A stretch of DNA of 64,000 nucleotides from Gnetum montanum (lineage: Eukaryota; Streptophyta; Gnetopsida; Gnetales; Gnetaceae): positions 154,563-218,562 of the forward strand of contig MNCI01036200.1 of NCBI GenBank assembly GCA_015680685.1. Direction: 5' to 3'. Positions within the stretch are counted from its first letter, which is position 1, and each line of letters starts with the position of its first letter. A program made the position numbers and the translations under genes. Of this stretch, positions 1-12,270 are shown piece by piece. The notes beneath the pieces are model-generated. The model was not told where the DNA came from. It ran no database searches and was given only the letters and a program-made list of their open reading frames with translations.

Positions 1-305
1 TCAGAATTGGAATGGGATTTACTAAGTCACATTAATCATGAACTACACAAGGGGTTGTACACCACCTTGTTCTTGGGATTCCATTCCATTCTCTCCTCTC
101 CATCCTTATCTCCATTGTTCACCTCATTTTCGATTGTATCAGTAGTGTATATTTCGGTTGACACATTGTTTTCTTTTTGGTAAATTCTTGTGTTTAAGAC
201 TTTAACTCTTGTTCCAAATGACGTTCCCAGAGCCTACAGACTCTTTGAATGTGGGTTTGTTAGGGCATTAAGGGCATGAGCCTACTTTGGGGATGACCCA
301 CTAGC
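1..305 (+). repeat. Inverted fragment of the Athila-like post-integrase 3' region
   Basis: Non-coding. The stretch with 'cttgttcttgggattccatt' and 'gagcctactttgggg' matches, in the same orientation, 41620-41885 inside plus element B. It matches in reverse 955-1290 of the adjacent minus copy and 56740-57050. It therefore comes from the region between integrase and the 3' end of the family, here lying opposite to its neighbour. It continues beyond the left edge of the window. Confidence 0.75.
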
Positions 306-621
306 ATATGAATAATTCATCCTGAAGGTTGTTTGAAGGGTTAACTTAGAAAAATTTGATGTTTATATATGGTTAAGGTTATTAACCCTTTGGGGGAGCT
401 AGGAAAATTTTCAAAAAATTCCATTGATTTTTCATCGAAAGCCTTAAGGTTTGTGGCCTCCATGATAAAGATCTTACCTCCGGTAAGCACAAGATCGAAA
501 AAACATAGTGACTTGGACAAATGGTTGGGAAGTTATGAGCTTTGGAAGATTTTGGACTTTGAAAATTTGCAAAAAGTCCCTGTGTGTTATGAGAAAATTG
601 CAAAAAATCCTAATTGTATGG
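306..621. other. Unassigned stretch, possibly ORF2 leader of copy 1
   Basis: No recognisable coding sequence. In the minus orientation it lies just downstream of the TATA motif at 622-632, so by analogy with 20001-20897 it may be the leader of a second ORF whose body is missing. The 109-codon plus frame at 369-698 has no recognisable similarity and runs through the promoter motif, so I do not call it a gene. Confidence 0.35.
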
Positions 622-670
622 TGTTATATATAATTTTTTTGCACTGTGTTGATGAGGCCTCATTGATGCA
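622..670 (-). promoter_or_regulatory. Internal promoter-like module of copy 1 (palindrome then TATA)
   Basis: Read on the minus strand, a GATGAGGCCTCAT palindrome (647-663) is followed by a TATA-like TTATATATAA (about 622-632). The 17 bases at 647-663 (tgttgatgaggcctcat) recur exactly at 9403-9419 in U3 of this copy's own LTR. The equivalent module at 20898-20956 in copy 3 has the same order, and the distance to the conserved 'gtggatcctcccc' block is similar (about 300 versus 320 bp). That it starts transcription of ORF2 is inference. Confidence 0.5.
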
Positions 671-2289
671 TCTATTGACCACCATTGACTTTTGTTAACT
701 TTGGTCAAACTTTTAAAATACAAGGAAATTTTCTATGAAATTGGGGTCAAATGAAAGCTTAGAAGACCAAGAATAGTATGAAATCATGAGAAGAAGATGT
801 TTAAGTTCATAAATTTGAGAAAAATGGAGAAGAATTGATTAATTGAAGGAATGAAATGAGAGATTAAGGAGTACTGAGCAATTTATGCAATGGAAAATGC
901 AAAAGATAGGATTGTAGCGATGCCAAATGTAAGGAAACTTAACTAACCAAGCTAAGAGCTATGCAAGTGGATCCTCCCCATAGCAGGATCATGCCCTTTG
1001 TGCCCTTGCATAACCTCAACTAAGGAGTCTGTGGGTCCCATAGTCAATTTAATGATCATGACAAGTTAAGTACAAACTCAAAAGAATCCACTGAAGAATC
1101 CCAACACATCAAACTAAGACATAGAGCATAACATAGAACCTAGTAGTGAGGTGAGTTATGGTAGCATGGATGGATGATATAGAGGGTGGAATGGAGTTCT
1201 AAATTGTGGTCATAAGAAGTCCCTTGTGGAATTTGTGGTTAAAATGACTTAAGAAATTCCATCCTCAATTTAGACCAAAACCATTCGCTTTCTATGACTT
1301 TGCATCATCACTCTAAGACTGATCCACCCACTTGAGGCACAAGAGTGTTCCCATAAGACAACCATCATTCCACAAAGAGGAAAAAGGGAAGTAAGAAGTC
1401 AGAGAGAGAGAGGGCCTTAGTTAGAAGGAACCTTTAGGCATAGGTGCATGTCTTTTGAGTTCCATGACCAGTGCTTGTAGCCCATTTATTTGTCCAAGGG
1501 GTGTGCTTTGAATTTCCATTGTTTTTTTATTTTTTTGAATGGGAACCACACCATGTGAGGACTTATTTGTGTTGAAGGGGTGTGCTTTGATTTCGCATCA
1601 TTTTTCATTTTTAAAAATGATGTAAACCACACCATACAATGATGTTATTTTTCTTCCTATCATTGGGTAGTATGGAATGGTAAGGATTCCATGAAAAACA
1701 CTCAAGCAAGAAGAACAAGACAAAGAGTATTGAGTTCCCTTGAAGTCACACCCTTTACAAACCTTTGAATCCTTCCTAATTCTAAAACTACCATGTTACC
1801 GATTGATTAAAAGTTTCTTTAATGAAAAGATATCCCAAATTCCTAGAACAAGGAAAACCACAGAGTTCATTAGATGGGTGGATGATGTGGACTCACTACC
1901 TGCTCTATGAAAAATAAACCATGTCAAAGTCATCATACATTAGAATTCAAACATAGAAACTAGACATTGACAATCACACATTAAGCACAAACCATCATTA
2001 GTAAATAGCAACAACAGCACTGTGTCTTGTGATAATAAAGCAAATTTATTAGCAAAAATGAGAAAATATCACACTTAAACAAAGGAAAGTAAAATAAACT
2101 AAAATATATAAGAAAGTATAAAATAATCAAGAAATTTTAAAGGTACTAAAGATGATATAAAATTAGAAAAATTTGTAAAATCAAAAATGTAAAAGACAAG
2201 GTAGAAAACTTGAGAGGCCATGACGGTCAGCATGGATGTCCATCTTCCCCATAACTAAGTTGGAGGAAGGAGATCCAAAAAATAGAACA
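671..2289 (-). repeat. Post-integrase 3' region, Athila-like copy 1
   Basis: Non-coding stretch downstream of the integrase of minus copy 1. It contains blocks shared with 20957-22338 (minus), 40790-42645 (plus) and 55981-57940 (minus): the 'gtggatcctcccc' block near 968, a short (GA)n run near 1400, and a PPT-like motif read on minus as TTAGTTATGGGGaAGATGG near 2240-2262. No ORF in it is conserved between copies. Confidence 0.75.
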
Positions 2290-3500
2290 GGGGTGTCCAT
2301 TCGTTGAGGCAGTAGTTACACTAGCTTGTCTTGGTTTGAGAAAAGGCTTCACTTGTTGGATATTGACCAACTACTTTTTATTTGGGTTGTTAGGTTTGTA
2401 AATTATCATGGCCCTAGAGGGATAGGTTTGATCAATGACACAAGGTCCCTCCCAAAATGCTTGGAATTTTGTCTTTTGGCATACATATGTGGGATTCTAG
2501 TAAGGAACCTTATCTCCTGGTTGAAGTTTTACTTTCTTGATTCTAAGGTCATGACGTTGCTTACTGAATGCCTTGTTCATCTCATTCAAGGATAGGGCCA
2601 CTAAGCAATTTTCATCTAGCACATTTAGATTAATCAATATTTTCTTTTGTGCTAGACTTAGGTCAAGGTTTAGATCATAAGCTGTTAAGAGTGTACAAAG
2701 CTTAGATTTGATTGGGATCATTGGAAGTTTCCCATACACTAACTCGTAGGGAGAATAGCCAATAGGAAGTTTCCAAGTTGAATGATAATCCTAAAGAGAA
2801 TTATTAAGTTTTGTACTCCAATCCTTCCTATATTTGTTAATGGTTCACATTAATATTTTTGTAATCTCTCAGTTGGTTACCTCTACTTGATTGTTGGCTT
2901 GGTTGTGGTAAGGTGTTGTTAATTTATGTTCTATCCTCAAGTGTTGCATTAATTTTCTAAATGTGGCACTTGTGAAATTAGTTTCATTATCAAAAAATTA
3001 GTGAACGTGGCACCTCAAAACTATTCACGATATTTTGTTGTATAAATTTGGTAGTAGTGGATGATGTACAATTAGTAATGGCTACTGCTTCTACCCATTT
3101 TGTGCATTAGTCAACTTCTACTATAATATATGCCTTTCTGTTGGACATGGGTGTGATGGGACCCATGAAGTTAACACCCCATATGTTGAAAGGTTCTAGT
3201 GGTTGAATCCATTGTTGAGGACCTTCCATGCGAGTGATCATCCCCCCGTCATGTTAACAATGTTCACAAGACTTGATGAACTAGTGGACATCCCTAAAGA
3301 TTATGGGTCAATAGTATCCTACCATTAGGATTTTTATGGTCATGCATCTCCCTGCATAGTGGCCTCTGCAAGGCCCTTCATGAGCATCTTGGAGAATGTG
3401 TAGTTGATCTTTGTCAGGGATACACCAATGGATTAGGCCATCGGCACACACATTGTAAAGATATTCATTGATTTTCATGAAATATTTGATCCAATGAAGA
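2290..3500 (-). pseudogene. Integrase remnant, Athila-like gypsy copy 1
   Basis: Minus-strand frames read as a retroviral integrase in order: a decayed zinc-binding segment (3230-3300, with the SCEHC-like Cys pair), a catalytic core with 'GVNFMGPITP' near 3170, the 'TTPYHNQANNQVE' block near 2860-2900 holding the glutamate of the DDE triad, then the C-terminal 'LDLSLAQKK' and 'LRIKKVKLQPGDKV' segments (2497-2739) and a 'FWEGP' motif near 2450. Stops and frameshifts break it throughout. It is the only copy of this family here with most of integrase, and it follows RNase H, the usual gypsy order. Confidence 0.85.
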
Positions 3501-3930
3501 AATTTTTATTTTTTCCTAAAATCCAAGTCTTCTGGGATCTCTTGAGTGAAAAGATATGTGAGGATGTCATTATACCATACTGCTTTTTCAAGTGTTTGTT
3601 CAATTATTGCTCTAATAAAGGGGAGTTTGTCTAGAAATTGATCAAAGAGTGGGCTCTCCTCTTTGTTATTCCATCTTAAGCGAGAAAGGTGATTAGTGAT
3701 CACATTCTTGGTCCCTTTTTGATCTGCCATAGTGAGATCAAGTTTTTGCAAGATCACAAGCCATTGTATGACACAAGGGCTCATTGTCGGCTTATTCATG
3801 AGGAAGTGAATTGCATTGTGGTTCGTATGTATAAATACTTTGTAATCAAGCACATAGTGCTTGAACTTTTCTACTGCATACACCACTACCATTAATTCTT
3901 TCTCTGTGGTGGTGTAATTCAATTATGCCT
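3501..3930 (-). pseudogene. RNase H domain, Athila-like gypsy copy 1
   Basis: An open frame of 138 codons encodes the RNase H domain of a Ty3/gypsy polyprotein. 'NYTTTEKELMVVVYAVEKF' at its start is the conserved block with the catalytic Glu. 'VFIHTNHNAIHFLMNK' carries Asn where active enzymes have Asp (T-D-H). 'GTKNVITNHLSRL' is the C-terminal block, again with Asn replacing the usual Asp. The fold would remove RNA from the RNA:DNA hybrid during reverse transcription; the two D-to-N changes suggest a dead enzyme. It joins RT upstream and integrase downstream. Confidence 0.85.
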
Positions 3931-4129
3931 CCACAATGCTTCTACTCATGCAATGGATATAATATGGATGTTTCTTATCATTCATCTATGTAAACACTAC
4001 TCCCAAAGCATAGTTAGATGTGTCTGTCATGATATGAAATAGTTTGGACCAATCTGGTGCTTGTAGGATTGGTGTTTCTATGAGTTTCTCCTTTAATTGT
4101 TGGAATGTGTGTTCACATTCCTTGGTCCA

Positions 4130-5160
4130 AATGAAAGGTGCATCTTTCTTTGTAAGTTCTACCAGTGACTTTGCAATCTTAGAGAAATTCTCAATAAATT
4201 TTTGGTAGTAACCAAGGTGTCAAAGGAATTATTGGACATCTTTAATGGTCTCTGGTTGACATGTTATTCCTTGGATGACCGTTATCTTTTCTAGATCTAC
4301 CTCAATCCCTTTCTACAAAATTCAGTTCACTAGCACAATGCCTTCTTGGATCATGAGATGGCTCTTTTGCTAGTTAAGCCATAGGTTTGTCTCTACATGT
4401 CTCTTCAGCACTTGCTCAAGTCAATACAACGCTTGCTCAAAGGTAGCTTCATAAGTGAAGAAGTCATCCATGAAGGCTTCAATACCATTACCGATTTGCT
4501 GTTAAAAGATACTAAGTACCAAGCATTGAAATGTTGCAGAGGCATTACATAGGCCAAATGGCATTTTACAATATGCTAAAGCCCCCCAGGGCCTCATGAA
4601 TGTTGTCTTGGCCTAATCTTCAGGTGCAATTTGGATTTAGTTATAGCCACTATAATCATCCAAGAAATTATAATAATAATGCTTGGATATGGTATCTAGA
4701 ACTTGATCTACAAATGGTAAAGGAAAATGAACTTTAAATGTTTCCATATTTAATAGCCTAAAGTCAATGCAAACTCACCATTTGCCATCCTTCTTCAATA
4801 CAATTATGAGTGGGCTAACCCACTCACTATCCGTGATTGGATAGATGAACCTCACCTTGAGTAGTTACTCTCTCTCTCTTCTCCTTAACAATTTACTTTA
4901 ATTTGGGATTTAGCCACCTCTATGACTATCTTTTAGGATTCATGGTTGGGTTGGTGTAGATGCGATGCTAGCATATCCTTGGATTGATTCCTATTAACTC
5001 TAGATATGACCAAGCAAAGGTTGTTGACCATTTATTCACCACTTCCAACAACTTTTCTTTTTGTTCAAAATTAAGTTTGGCATTAATGATGAACGTTTTA
5101 CCATTCTTTAAAAATGCATAGTCCATATCAGTTGGTAAAGTTTTAAGCTCTAAGGGCTCC
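4130..5160 (-). pseudogene. Reverse transcriptase remnant, Athila-like gypsy copy 1
   Basis: Minus-strand reading recovers the RT block order: a connecting segment near 5080-5160 ('LKTLPTDMDYAFLKNGK'), a palm region, the 'FGLCNAPATFQ' block in decayed form near 4530-4560, and the catalytic motif read as 'EAFMDDFFTYE' near 4450-4485. FMDD/FADD variants of the YXDD box are usual in Ty3/gypsy RT. Many stops and frameshifts are present, so this is a pseudogene. The aligned region in element B (39455-40385) is better preserved. Confidence 0.8.
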
Positions 5161-5389
5161 TAATCAAAGTGATCAAGGATCTCCAACTCTCTCTAACAAG
5201 TATCATCATCTTCATTAGAGAGTTGGGAATGAACTTATTCAATTTTGTTCATGCCTTCAACATATGCACATGTTAGGCTCTTAGTTGGCTCCATGCATAT
5301 TGTGCTGCTATTTGAATTAGCTATCAGCCATTGGGTGCCTTCCTGCTTTGTGGCTATTGTGTACATACACCTTTGAATGTTAATTTCTT

Positions 5390-5960
5390 GTGCACATTAA
5401 TTGCATACCTTAATATATGTGCTCTTGATGGACCACATCTTTTGCACACAATTGCACCCATTATCACTATATGCAATGCATAGAATATGCTTCTTCTCAA
5501 TCTTTCCTAGCTTATTTTCTTTAGATATTTTGAGATATAGGTCTCTTATACAGATTTGTGCATCGACCGTGCTTAACCAAGCCCTTTCCATAATGATGGA
5601 AAAGTCACTTTTGCAATTATCCACCTTGATTATAAGAAAATTAGCAAGATAAGACCACCCACAAACCATGGTCACAATATCCTCTACTAATTCCAAAGGG
5701 ATAGTAATTGATTGATCTGCTAATTCTAAATGAATGTTGCTCTTCTTAAGAGGTGGTAGGTTCCAAGACTTGTACATATCATGGAAAATGAGGTTAATTG
5801 TGGAACCAAATTCAAGAAGAGCTTTGCATGGCTCTTATCCAACAATCTGTAGATAGATGAGTGGACTACCTAGGTCAGATCATTTTGTAGGAAGATTGGC
5901 AACATTAATCTAGTTAGAAATAGCATGAGTTAGCATTATAGTATAGATCCTAGGCAACAC
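5390..5960 (-). pseudogene. Aspartic protease region, Athila-like gypsy copy 1
   Basis: The frame at 5397-5777 reads 'NIHLELADQSITIPL', 'LVEDIVTMVCGW' and 'IIMERAWLSTVDAQ', the pattern of Athila-type retroviral-like proteases (LQLADRS...GIVEDV...IILGRPFL in the family). The catalytic segment just upstream is decayed: 'LLEFGSTINLI' stands where element B has 'LLDLGSSVNLI', so the active-site Asp is lost. In life it would cut the Gag-Pol polyprotein. It lies between gag and RT as expected. Confidence 0.8.
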
Positions 5961-6329
5961 TTGGTTTGAAGGGTGATCAAAGGTATTTGATGCAAAGGAT
6001 GAGGATGTTAGAGATGCAAGGTGATCAACCAGAGTAGGTTGTGAGGGTTGGAGAGGACTGTTGGGCCAAAAGTAAGGTTGTTTCCTTGATCGATAATCTG
6101 AGCCACTCAGTTGAAAAATTGGTTGTGAGTGTACAACCCTTGTAGCATTTTGTTGTTGTAGCAATGAAGGAATCTTACCTTGCATAGATGGAGTAGGAGG
6201 TAACTGAGTTGAAGGTGGAGATGTAGGTGCACAGGGACGATAAGGATACAAATATGGGTTTTTCCCTTGAGTAGATGGTGAATGTGTTTGGTGGTACTCT
6301 GGAGGATAATAATGATGCAAGAATGATGC

Positions 6330-8404
6330 ATGACTTACAAAACTTCTAGGGGAGATGGGTTGTTGAACATAGTGCCTGTATGGATTTGGTTACCTATAAT
6401 GGTACTGCTACCTTGGTGATGACATTTCTCATGATTGTAGTTGATATCACTATTTGTATTGTTCATAAGGTTGTGAAGTAATTCCACTTGGGTAGTAAGC
6501 TTGTTGCTATTGGTGGAACTACCTTCCATTACCTTGAGGGTAAGGTAATCATCTTGGATCTTGCCTATGTGCTAGGTGAGAATTCAATGCATACACTCTA
6601 GACTCTTGTAAGTGTGACATCATAGGGCAACATCCCTTTGGATGTTCATATTGATAGATGTCACATTCAGTTTCATCATCAGAGTTAGACTCTACAACTT
6701 CCTCTATTGCAGAAACTTTGCCCTTACCTCTTTGGTAGACATGTTTATCTTCTTTTTGCCTCCTGTGATTATGATCACTATTTTTCTCTTTGGATTCTTT
6801 AGCAATCTTCAATGTGGTTTGAAAATTTTCATCCCAAGAGTCCCATAACTTTTCAACCTTGGCAAAAATATCATAAATAGATTTTTGAATGGACAAGGCC
6901 TTTCTATTCACCACTTCATCAAGTCGTTACTCCTCCTCATCACAAAACCAGACCTCTTGTTTTTTCATGGATAGGTCCCTATTATACTCTTCAGCACTTT
7001 CCCTTTTTCGTAGCTCACCTTCCTCTTTTGATACCTACTCAATTAACCTTTGTATTTAATGAGATCTCATTTCAAACAGCCTTCTTTGAGCATACACCCC
7101 AAGGGTTCTTCTTGTTTCTGCTCTGAGCCAATCTATGATGTGGCAAAGTTGTTCCCTTTGAGAGTAACCATGTCTAGGGCATTGATGTAGGAGTGAATAG
7201 TCTCGGCCCATGGTAGCATCCAAGGGTTCATGTGCTCCTTATTTCCAGCCTTGGATTTTCCTTCTTAGATTAGACACTCTAGAGTATGTTTGATATTTGT
7301 CGTTGAACAACTCTAACATGGTACTCCATCTATGGATAGATTCTAGCTCTAAGGACCAATACTAGATTTTAGCTTTCTTAAAGAGTGTCCTTGGGAAAAA
7401 CTTGAGTTTTTTCCACTCATTCTCTATGTTCTATAAGACATAGGCATCTTGAAAAGCTTTTAGATGTGTCTATGGATCAAAATTGTATCCCCCTTCAAAT
7501 CTTGGGAAATTGTTCATGTCTAGGTGCTTGATCCAACTAACATTCATATGCCTAGTCGGGACTCTTATTACCTCTACAATGTTGAGCATACTTAAAGTTT
7601 CCAATAAAGGTTCATCATCATCACTATGTTGATGATGTCGATGATGGTTTTGGCCACCCCTTTAGCTTTCGTGCCCTTCACAGTCATTGTTATTTTGTCG
7701 ATCACCTTCATCATGGTTGTTTTGACGGTGGCTTCCATGAAAACCATCAAATGAAGAGTAAGGTTTAGAATTAGATGAAGAGGATGAAGAAGAAGGTGGA
7801 CCACCACTGCCACTACAGTGTCCACCATCACTCTTACGCTTATTATGACCACCATCCTTAGATCCCTTATTATTATGATGTTTACTTGAGTTCCTACTAT
7901 GGCTATCACTCTTTTCTAAACTTACTTTATGAATAGTGGATTGTAGGGTTAGGTTCATACCCTTGCCATTAGTAGCAAGGGTGGAGAATCTTCATGTTGA
8001 GAACCTTTCAAGGAAGGATCCTCATTGTTTTCTTGATCTAGTAGTAACAAGGGGTTAGTGTAATGTTTCCCCTTTGTAGCTTCATGGAGTTTCTCCTAAT
8101 GTTTATCTCAGTTATGTTGTGTTTCAATGGGATAGTAGTTCTGAGTGTCATATCTATCCACAACATATTCTTTGTGAAGATTTTCTATGCCCAAATTCTT
8201 AAGGATTTTAAATAGCATCCCGAACATAGATAGATTGGGGGGTAAGATGACATTGCCCTCCATATCACACCATCACATTTGTTCATCCTGATGTAGGATG
8301 AAGGTGAAATTTAGTACAAACTCATCTAGATGAGTATATACCACCTTGCATTCTTGTGGGACCGGTGGTTTGATATCTTTGAGCTTGCGAGAAGAAGAAG
8401 ACAT
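6330..8404 (-). pseudogene. gag remnant, Athila-like gypsy copy 1
   Basis: Gag would form the cytoplasmic virus-like particle. The start is ATG at 8404, whose N-terminus (a Ser-rich opening, then 'FTFILHQDEQ') parallels element B at 36103. A hydrophilic Ser/Asn/His-rich linker follows (7662-7958). The capsid-like domain (7080-7560) is interrupted by stops. The segment at 6549-6914 ends in a knuckle-like C-X2-Y-X3-H-X4-C, with 'YEHPKGCCP' and the second Cys replaced by Tyr. A Pro/Gln-rich tail lies at 5910-6330. Frameshifts and stops make it non-functional. Confidence 0.85.
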
Positions 8405-8540
8405 TTTGCAAAACAAAATGAAATTTTTAGTGTGCTTTTATAATTTTTATGTATAGTGGGAATGATATTAACCTTAGGTTCATACAATGATATAATGGTA
8501 TTCACTTAGAACTAAATAGTGCACATTCCACAAAAAAAGT

Positions 8541-8557
8541 CCTTGGAAATAATGCCA
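8541..8557 (-). other. Degenerate primer-binding site, copy 1
   Basis: Directly inside the 5' LTR, one base away, the minus strand reads TGGCATTATTTCCAAGG. This aligns with the perfect tRNA-Asp-type site TGGCGCCGTTGCCGGGG of copy 3 (24431-24448), mostly with C-to-T and G-to-A differences. Confidence 0.75.
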
Positions 8558-8558
8558 A

Positions 8559-9448
8559 TGATGAGTGGCGAGGTACCCCTATGCCCAACCATATGAATCG
8601 CAAAGCGTTCACATGTGATCCAGTCGAATTCTACAGACTTTATCATTTCTAGTGCACTAGTCCTTTAGGAAGTGAACAAGGTTAATTGTTGTCTTCCCAA
8701 TTACACTTGTGATGTTTGTTGGTATGGTTGAGTGTAACTGAGGCATTTGATTTTTATCATTTTTATGTTTTATAGTTGAGTGCTTGAATTGTAGATAAAA
8801 ATGAATTTGATTAACTAATCCAAATCAACTAATTAACTAATCCTATCATAAGTATATGTTCCCACTTTCCGTACACATCTTGAACCCATGTATCCATAGT
8901 TGGGCAACCAAGTGCTATGCTATTGGGCATACCAAGCAATAACGCTGTTAGAATTACCAAGCGAATACATGTTATGCTCGAAGTGATCATACTTATGTGT
9001 GTAATCTATCTAGCTTAATTGCTTATCTAACATAGTAATTGGAAAATAATTGATAATTAATTAAAAATATTTAATAAATAATTAAAAATAGCAAATGCAT
9101 AAATAAAATAGATAATCAATCCAAAGTGTTGTAAGGTTTATCAGAAAGCTTTATTGCCACACACATTGTCATGCTCAGGTACAACAATGCTTGAATAAAG
9201 ATCTATACACTCAATGACTCTTGCTATGGGAACTTGGGGGAGAAAAATTCTAACTTTCAAATGGAAAAAATGCAAGAGCTTCACTACTACTAAAATCTAG
9301 ATTGTTATAAATGCATATGGTAGGTGCATATTTATAGGCGACAAACAGACACTACGTCGACAGGGCCTTGGCAACGTAGGATAAGATGTGCCGATGGGGT
9401 GTTGTTGATGAGGCCTCATCAACATAGTCAACCAACAAATACTCATTA
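8559..9448 (-). repeat. 5' LTR of Athila-like copy 1 (890 bp)
   Basis: On the plus strand it runs from TGATGAGTGGCGAGG to ...ACTCATTA, the reverse image of a TGATGA...TCATCA LTR with one changed end. A reversed TATA (catatttatagg, about 9328) is followed by U3 palindromes: GATGAGGCCTCATC at 9406-9420 and the GTCGAC area. The polyadenylation/R-like part contains 'gaataaagatc'. PBS and gag lie to its left. The right end abuts a plus-orientation LTR fragment at 9449, so this copy probably inserted into that LTR. Confidence 0.85.
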
Positions 9449-9654
9449 CCTACTAACATAGTTTCATCATATATCTCACTTAGAGTTAAACCTTATATTT
9501 TTAAGTTACTAACTTGAAGTGAGAAGGCAATGATAGCAAACTCATTATTAACTCACCAATATACATACATTGTCCATTCACATATTATGATCTAATCATG
9601 TGTGAACACTTGTAATTTGAATGGTTGAATGTTGGAATTTTCTCCTACTCATCA
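9449..9654 (+). repeat. 3' end of a plus-orientation LTR (5' LTR of copy 2)
   Basis: This matches the last ~200 bp of the plus LTR at 28470-28668 ('atatatctcacttagagttaaacc', 'gtgtgaacacttg') and ends CTCATCA at 9654. The upstream part is missing, presumably carried away by the insertion of copy 1. Confidence 0.8.
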
Positions 9655-9655
9655 T

Positions 9656-9673
9656 TGACATTGTTACTAAGGA
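9656..9673 (+). other. Degenerate primer-binding site, copy 2
   Basis: TGACATTGTTACTAAGGA lies one base after the LTR end and aligns with TGGCGCCGTTGCCGGGGA. The differences are mostly transition-type changes expected of old methylated DNA. Confidence 0.7.
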
Positions 9674-9869
9674 TGTGTTAATGTTTGCTAGTTAATCTTA
9701 ATATAGTTCATTGTATCAGAGTAGTGTGAAGTCTATATTTTACACTTAGAATATTTTTTCAAAAATAAAAACATATTTAATCATTAACTAATTTAAAATT
9801 TCTTTCACACATAAACTGAAATATCCACCTACTAGTTATCTTAATGAAAGTAATGATAGGAAGTATAAT

Positions 9870-11260
9870 GAAGAAAATTGGAGTCAAAAAATATAAGAAA
9901 GAATATCATATGCTCATGTTGATCCTTATTATTTTGATTTCACATTCATTTTTCACTAGGATGAATAGTTTAGATGTAGAGACTTGCAAGGTAACATAGT
10001 CTTGCCACCAGAATGCTTAGCCTCATCTATGCAATAAGCAATCCTATTGAGATCAAATCTTGACCATGCATAAGAAGGGTATTAAGTTACCAAGAACATG
10101 ACTAGGTCATATCAACCAATAGAGGCTCAAGTAAGAAGAAATGTTATCATTGTAACAAGATGTGAACATGAAAAAGAAAAATGTTTTATCCTTATGGAAA
10201 AAAAATATGTATCAAACAAAGCTAAAAAGTCTCATTATCTCATAGATCTAGTCCACAATCACTTGTTCTATGTATTGAAGATCTTATAAAGTTAAGGTTA
10301 CATTTAACTCTTATAGAAATTTCCAAAAGAGAGGAGGTAGAATCTAGACTTATGTGAACTTGGAGGATATAATACAACTCAGCAACATCATCTTTAAGCT
10401 TTTCGTGATGCTTTTGCCCTATATAAATAGAGAATGATTGGCAAAGACTGAAGTTGTTTCCCATGAATTAGAAAGTTGGTATAGATACTTCAAATTGGAA
10501 TCTATTAGAAGATGGAATATCATGTTAGAGCTCTTTAATGACAAATATCAAACCTAGTCCATGGCATTAAACTTAAGGAAATAAATCCAAGGATAGAAAC
10601 AAGGAATACATTAATCCCTTTATGTAGCAATGGATAGATATTATTCATTATTACATAGATGCATAGGCCATGGATTTTCTTAAAGAAAAAAACTATGTCA
10701 CATTATTGATGGATTAAAAAATAAAAAAAAACGAAACACTTGGAGTACATGCCCAAGGAATATTATAAGAGATGACAACCCATTAAATTCAATGGTTAAT
10801 AAATTAGTAGCAAAAGAAGAAGGAGAGCTGCATAAGAGAGAGTTAGCTAAAGAATATAATAAAGACCTTGCTATCAGAAAAATAGATATGAGGATTTTTG
10901 AGACATAAGAAGAAGAAATGCTAAAATATGTGATCTAGTAAAAGACTCTACATATTTAGAAATTAGTGATTAATATTACAACAAAGATAGATAAATTGTG
11001 GGACTCTATGGATGAAAGACTTATAACACTAAAGATAGTAGAAGAGAAAATTGAACAAGCATTTAATAGAAATAAGAATATAAAGAAGAAAAGGGATAAT
11101 AGATGTGAGAATTATAGGAACAAAGGAAAATTTGCACTATAGTATAGGAGGTTACAAACTCAAGTTTCTAGCCCACTTATAAGAGTTTGGGGCATATGTA
11201 TTGAATCCAACATTTATAATAGAAAAACAAATGCCAAAATGATTATCTTATTCATAAGTT
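9870..11260 (+). pseudogene. gag remnant, Athila-like copy 2
   Basis: Plus-strand frames align with gag of copy 3 and element B. 'DFTFIFH' near 9940 is the N-terminal block. 'ELESWYRYFKLESIRRW' and 'ELFNDKYQT' (10465-10560), 'DRYYSLLHRCIGHGFS' (10630-10680) and 'VAKEEGELHKREL' (10810-10850) trace the capsid-like domain. A Lys-rich segment follows to about 11100. A deletion joins the N-terminal part to the capsid part near 10100-10400, and stops are frequent. The zinc-knuckle segment is no longer readable. Confidence 0.75.
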
Positions 11261-11929
11261 AATTATAGATAGTCATATCAACAATCATATTACCCAAGTA
11301 GGGCTTATCCTCAATCACAAAAGTACTATTAGTAATAGTGGCAATAACCACAATCATGGGGAAAGCCACCACCAAGGCAACAATAGCTATATTAACAACC
11401 AGATCCTTACACATATTATGTCTAGCATCCTATATCTCCTAGCAATACTTCAATCTAAGCTTCCTCTCACAACTATTTAATTGAGTATCATAAAATTGCA
11501 ACTCCATGCATGAATTCATAATCTTATATGTCTCAAGCAATAGTAGGTCACTCTTATCAAGCTTCTAATCCTTTACGACTAATACCTCCATCAGCAATGC
11601 AAGGAGAACTACCAACATAATCATAACAAAAAGTGCTACCAGAGTAGTTTGTACACAAGAGGATATTACCAGTACTAGTGAACCAAGATCCAAAAAAATG
11701 TTTCTTCTTTAAGGTAAGTCCAAAAACGTCACAGGATAGGAACCCCATCTAACCTTGATTCTCCCACACTAAGTTCATAAACTAGTATCATATTTCCAAT
11801 ATTAATAGAGAAGAATTTAAAGACTATCATGCTTACATAAATTGTAACTCATTAGATAAAGGTAAGATAACTTTTCAAGAAATGAACAGATCTAGGAAGT
11901 CATTTAATCTATCTCCAAATAGTAGGAAC

Positions 11930-12270
11930 TATGCCACGCAAAGCTTTATTAGATTCTAGATCAAGGATGAATCTCATCTCTTAGAATATATACAAGGCTT
12001 AGAATTGACCTCTGTGAAAGAAATATAATGTCTAACTAAAGTTGGCTGACTAGTCTATTGCTATTCCACTTGGACAAGTGGAAGGTGTGGTGATTACCAT
12101 AAGTGGTCAGTCTCATCTTATAGATTTTCTTGTTATCAATGTTGAAAAGAATAAAGAAGATTTTCCTATCATTATGGGGAGGGCATGGCTTAGCACTACA
12201 AATGCTAAGCTTGGAATTAGAGACTTATCCTTGGAAATCTCGAAGGAGGATGAAACTAAAGCTATTTAAA
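11930..12270 (+). pseudogene. Protease remnant, Athila-like copy 2
   Basis: 'KALLDSRSRMNLIS' (about 11940-11985) corresponds to the catalytic DLGSSVNLI of element B with the Gly-Ser lost. The open frame at 12078-12269 continues with 'DFLVINVEKNKEDFPIIMG' and 'RAWLSTTNAKLGIRDLSL', matching the C-terminal half of the protease in copies 1 and B. RT, RNase H and integrase are absent: after about 12650 the sequence goes straight to the PPT and LTR. Confidence 0.8.

Noticed and set aside
369-698. 109-codon plus frame as a small gene
   Set aside because: No similarity, and it passes through the palindrome/TATA module of copy 1 in antisense.
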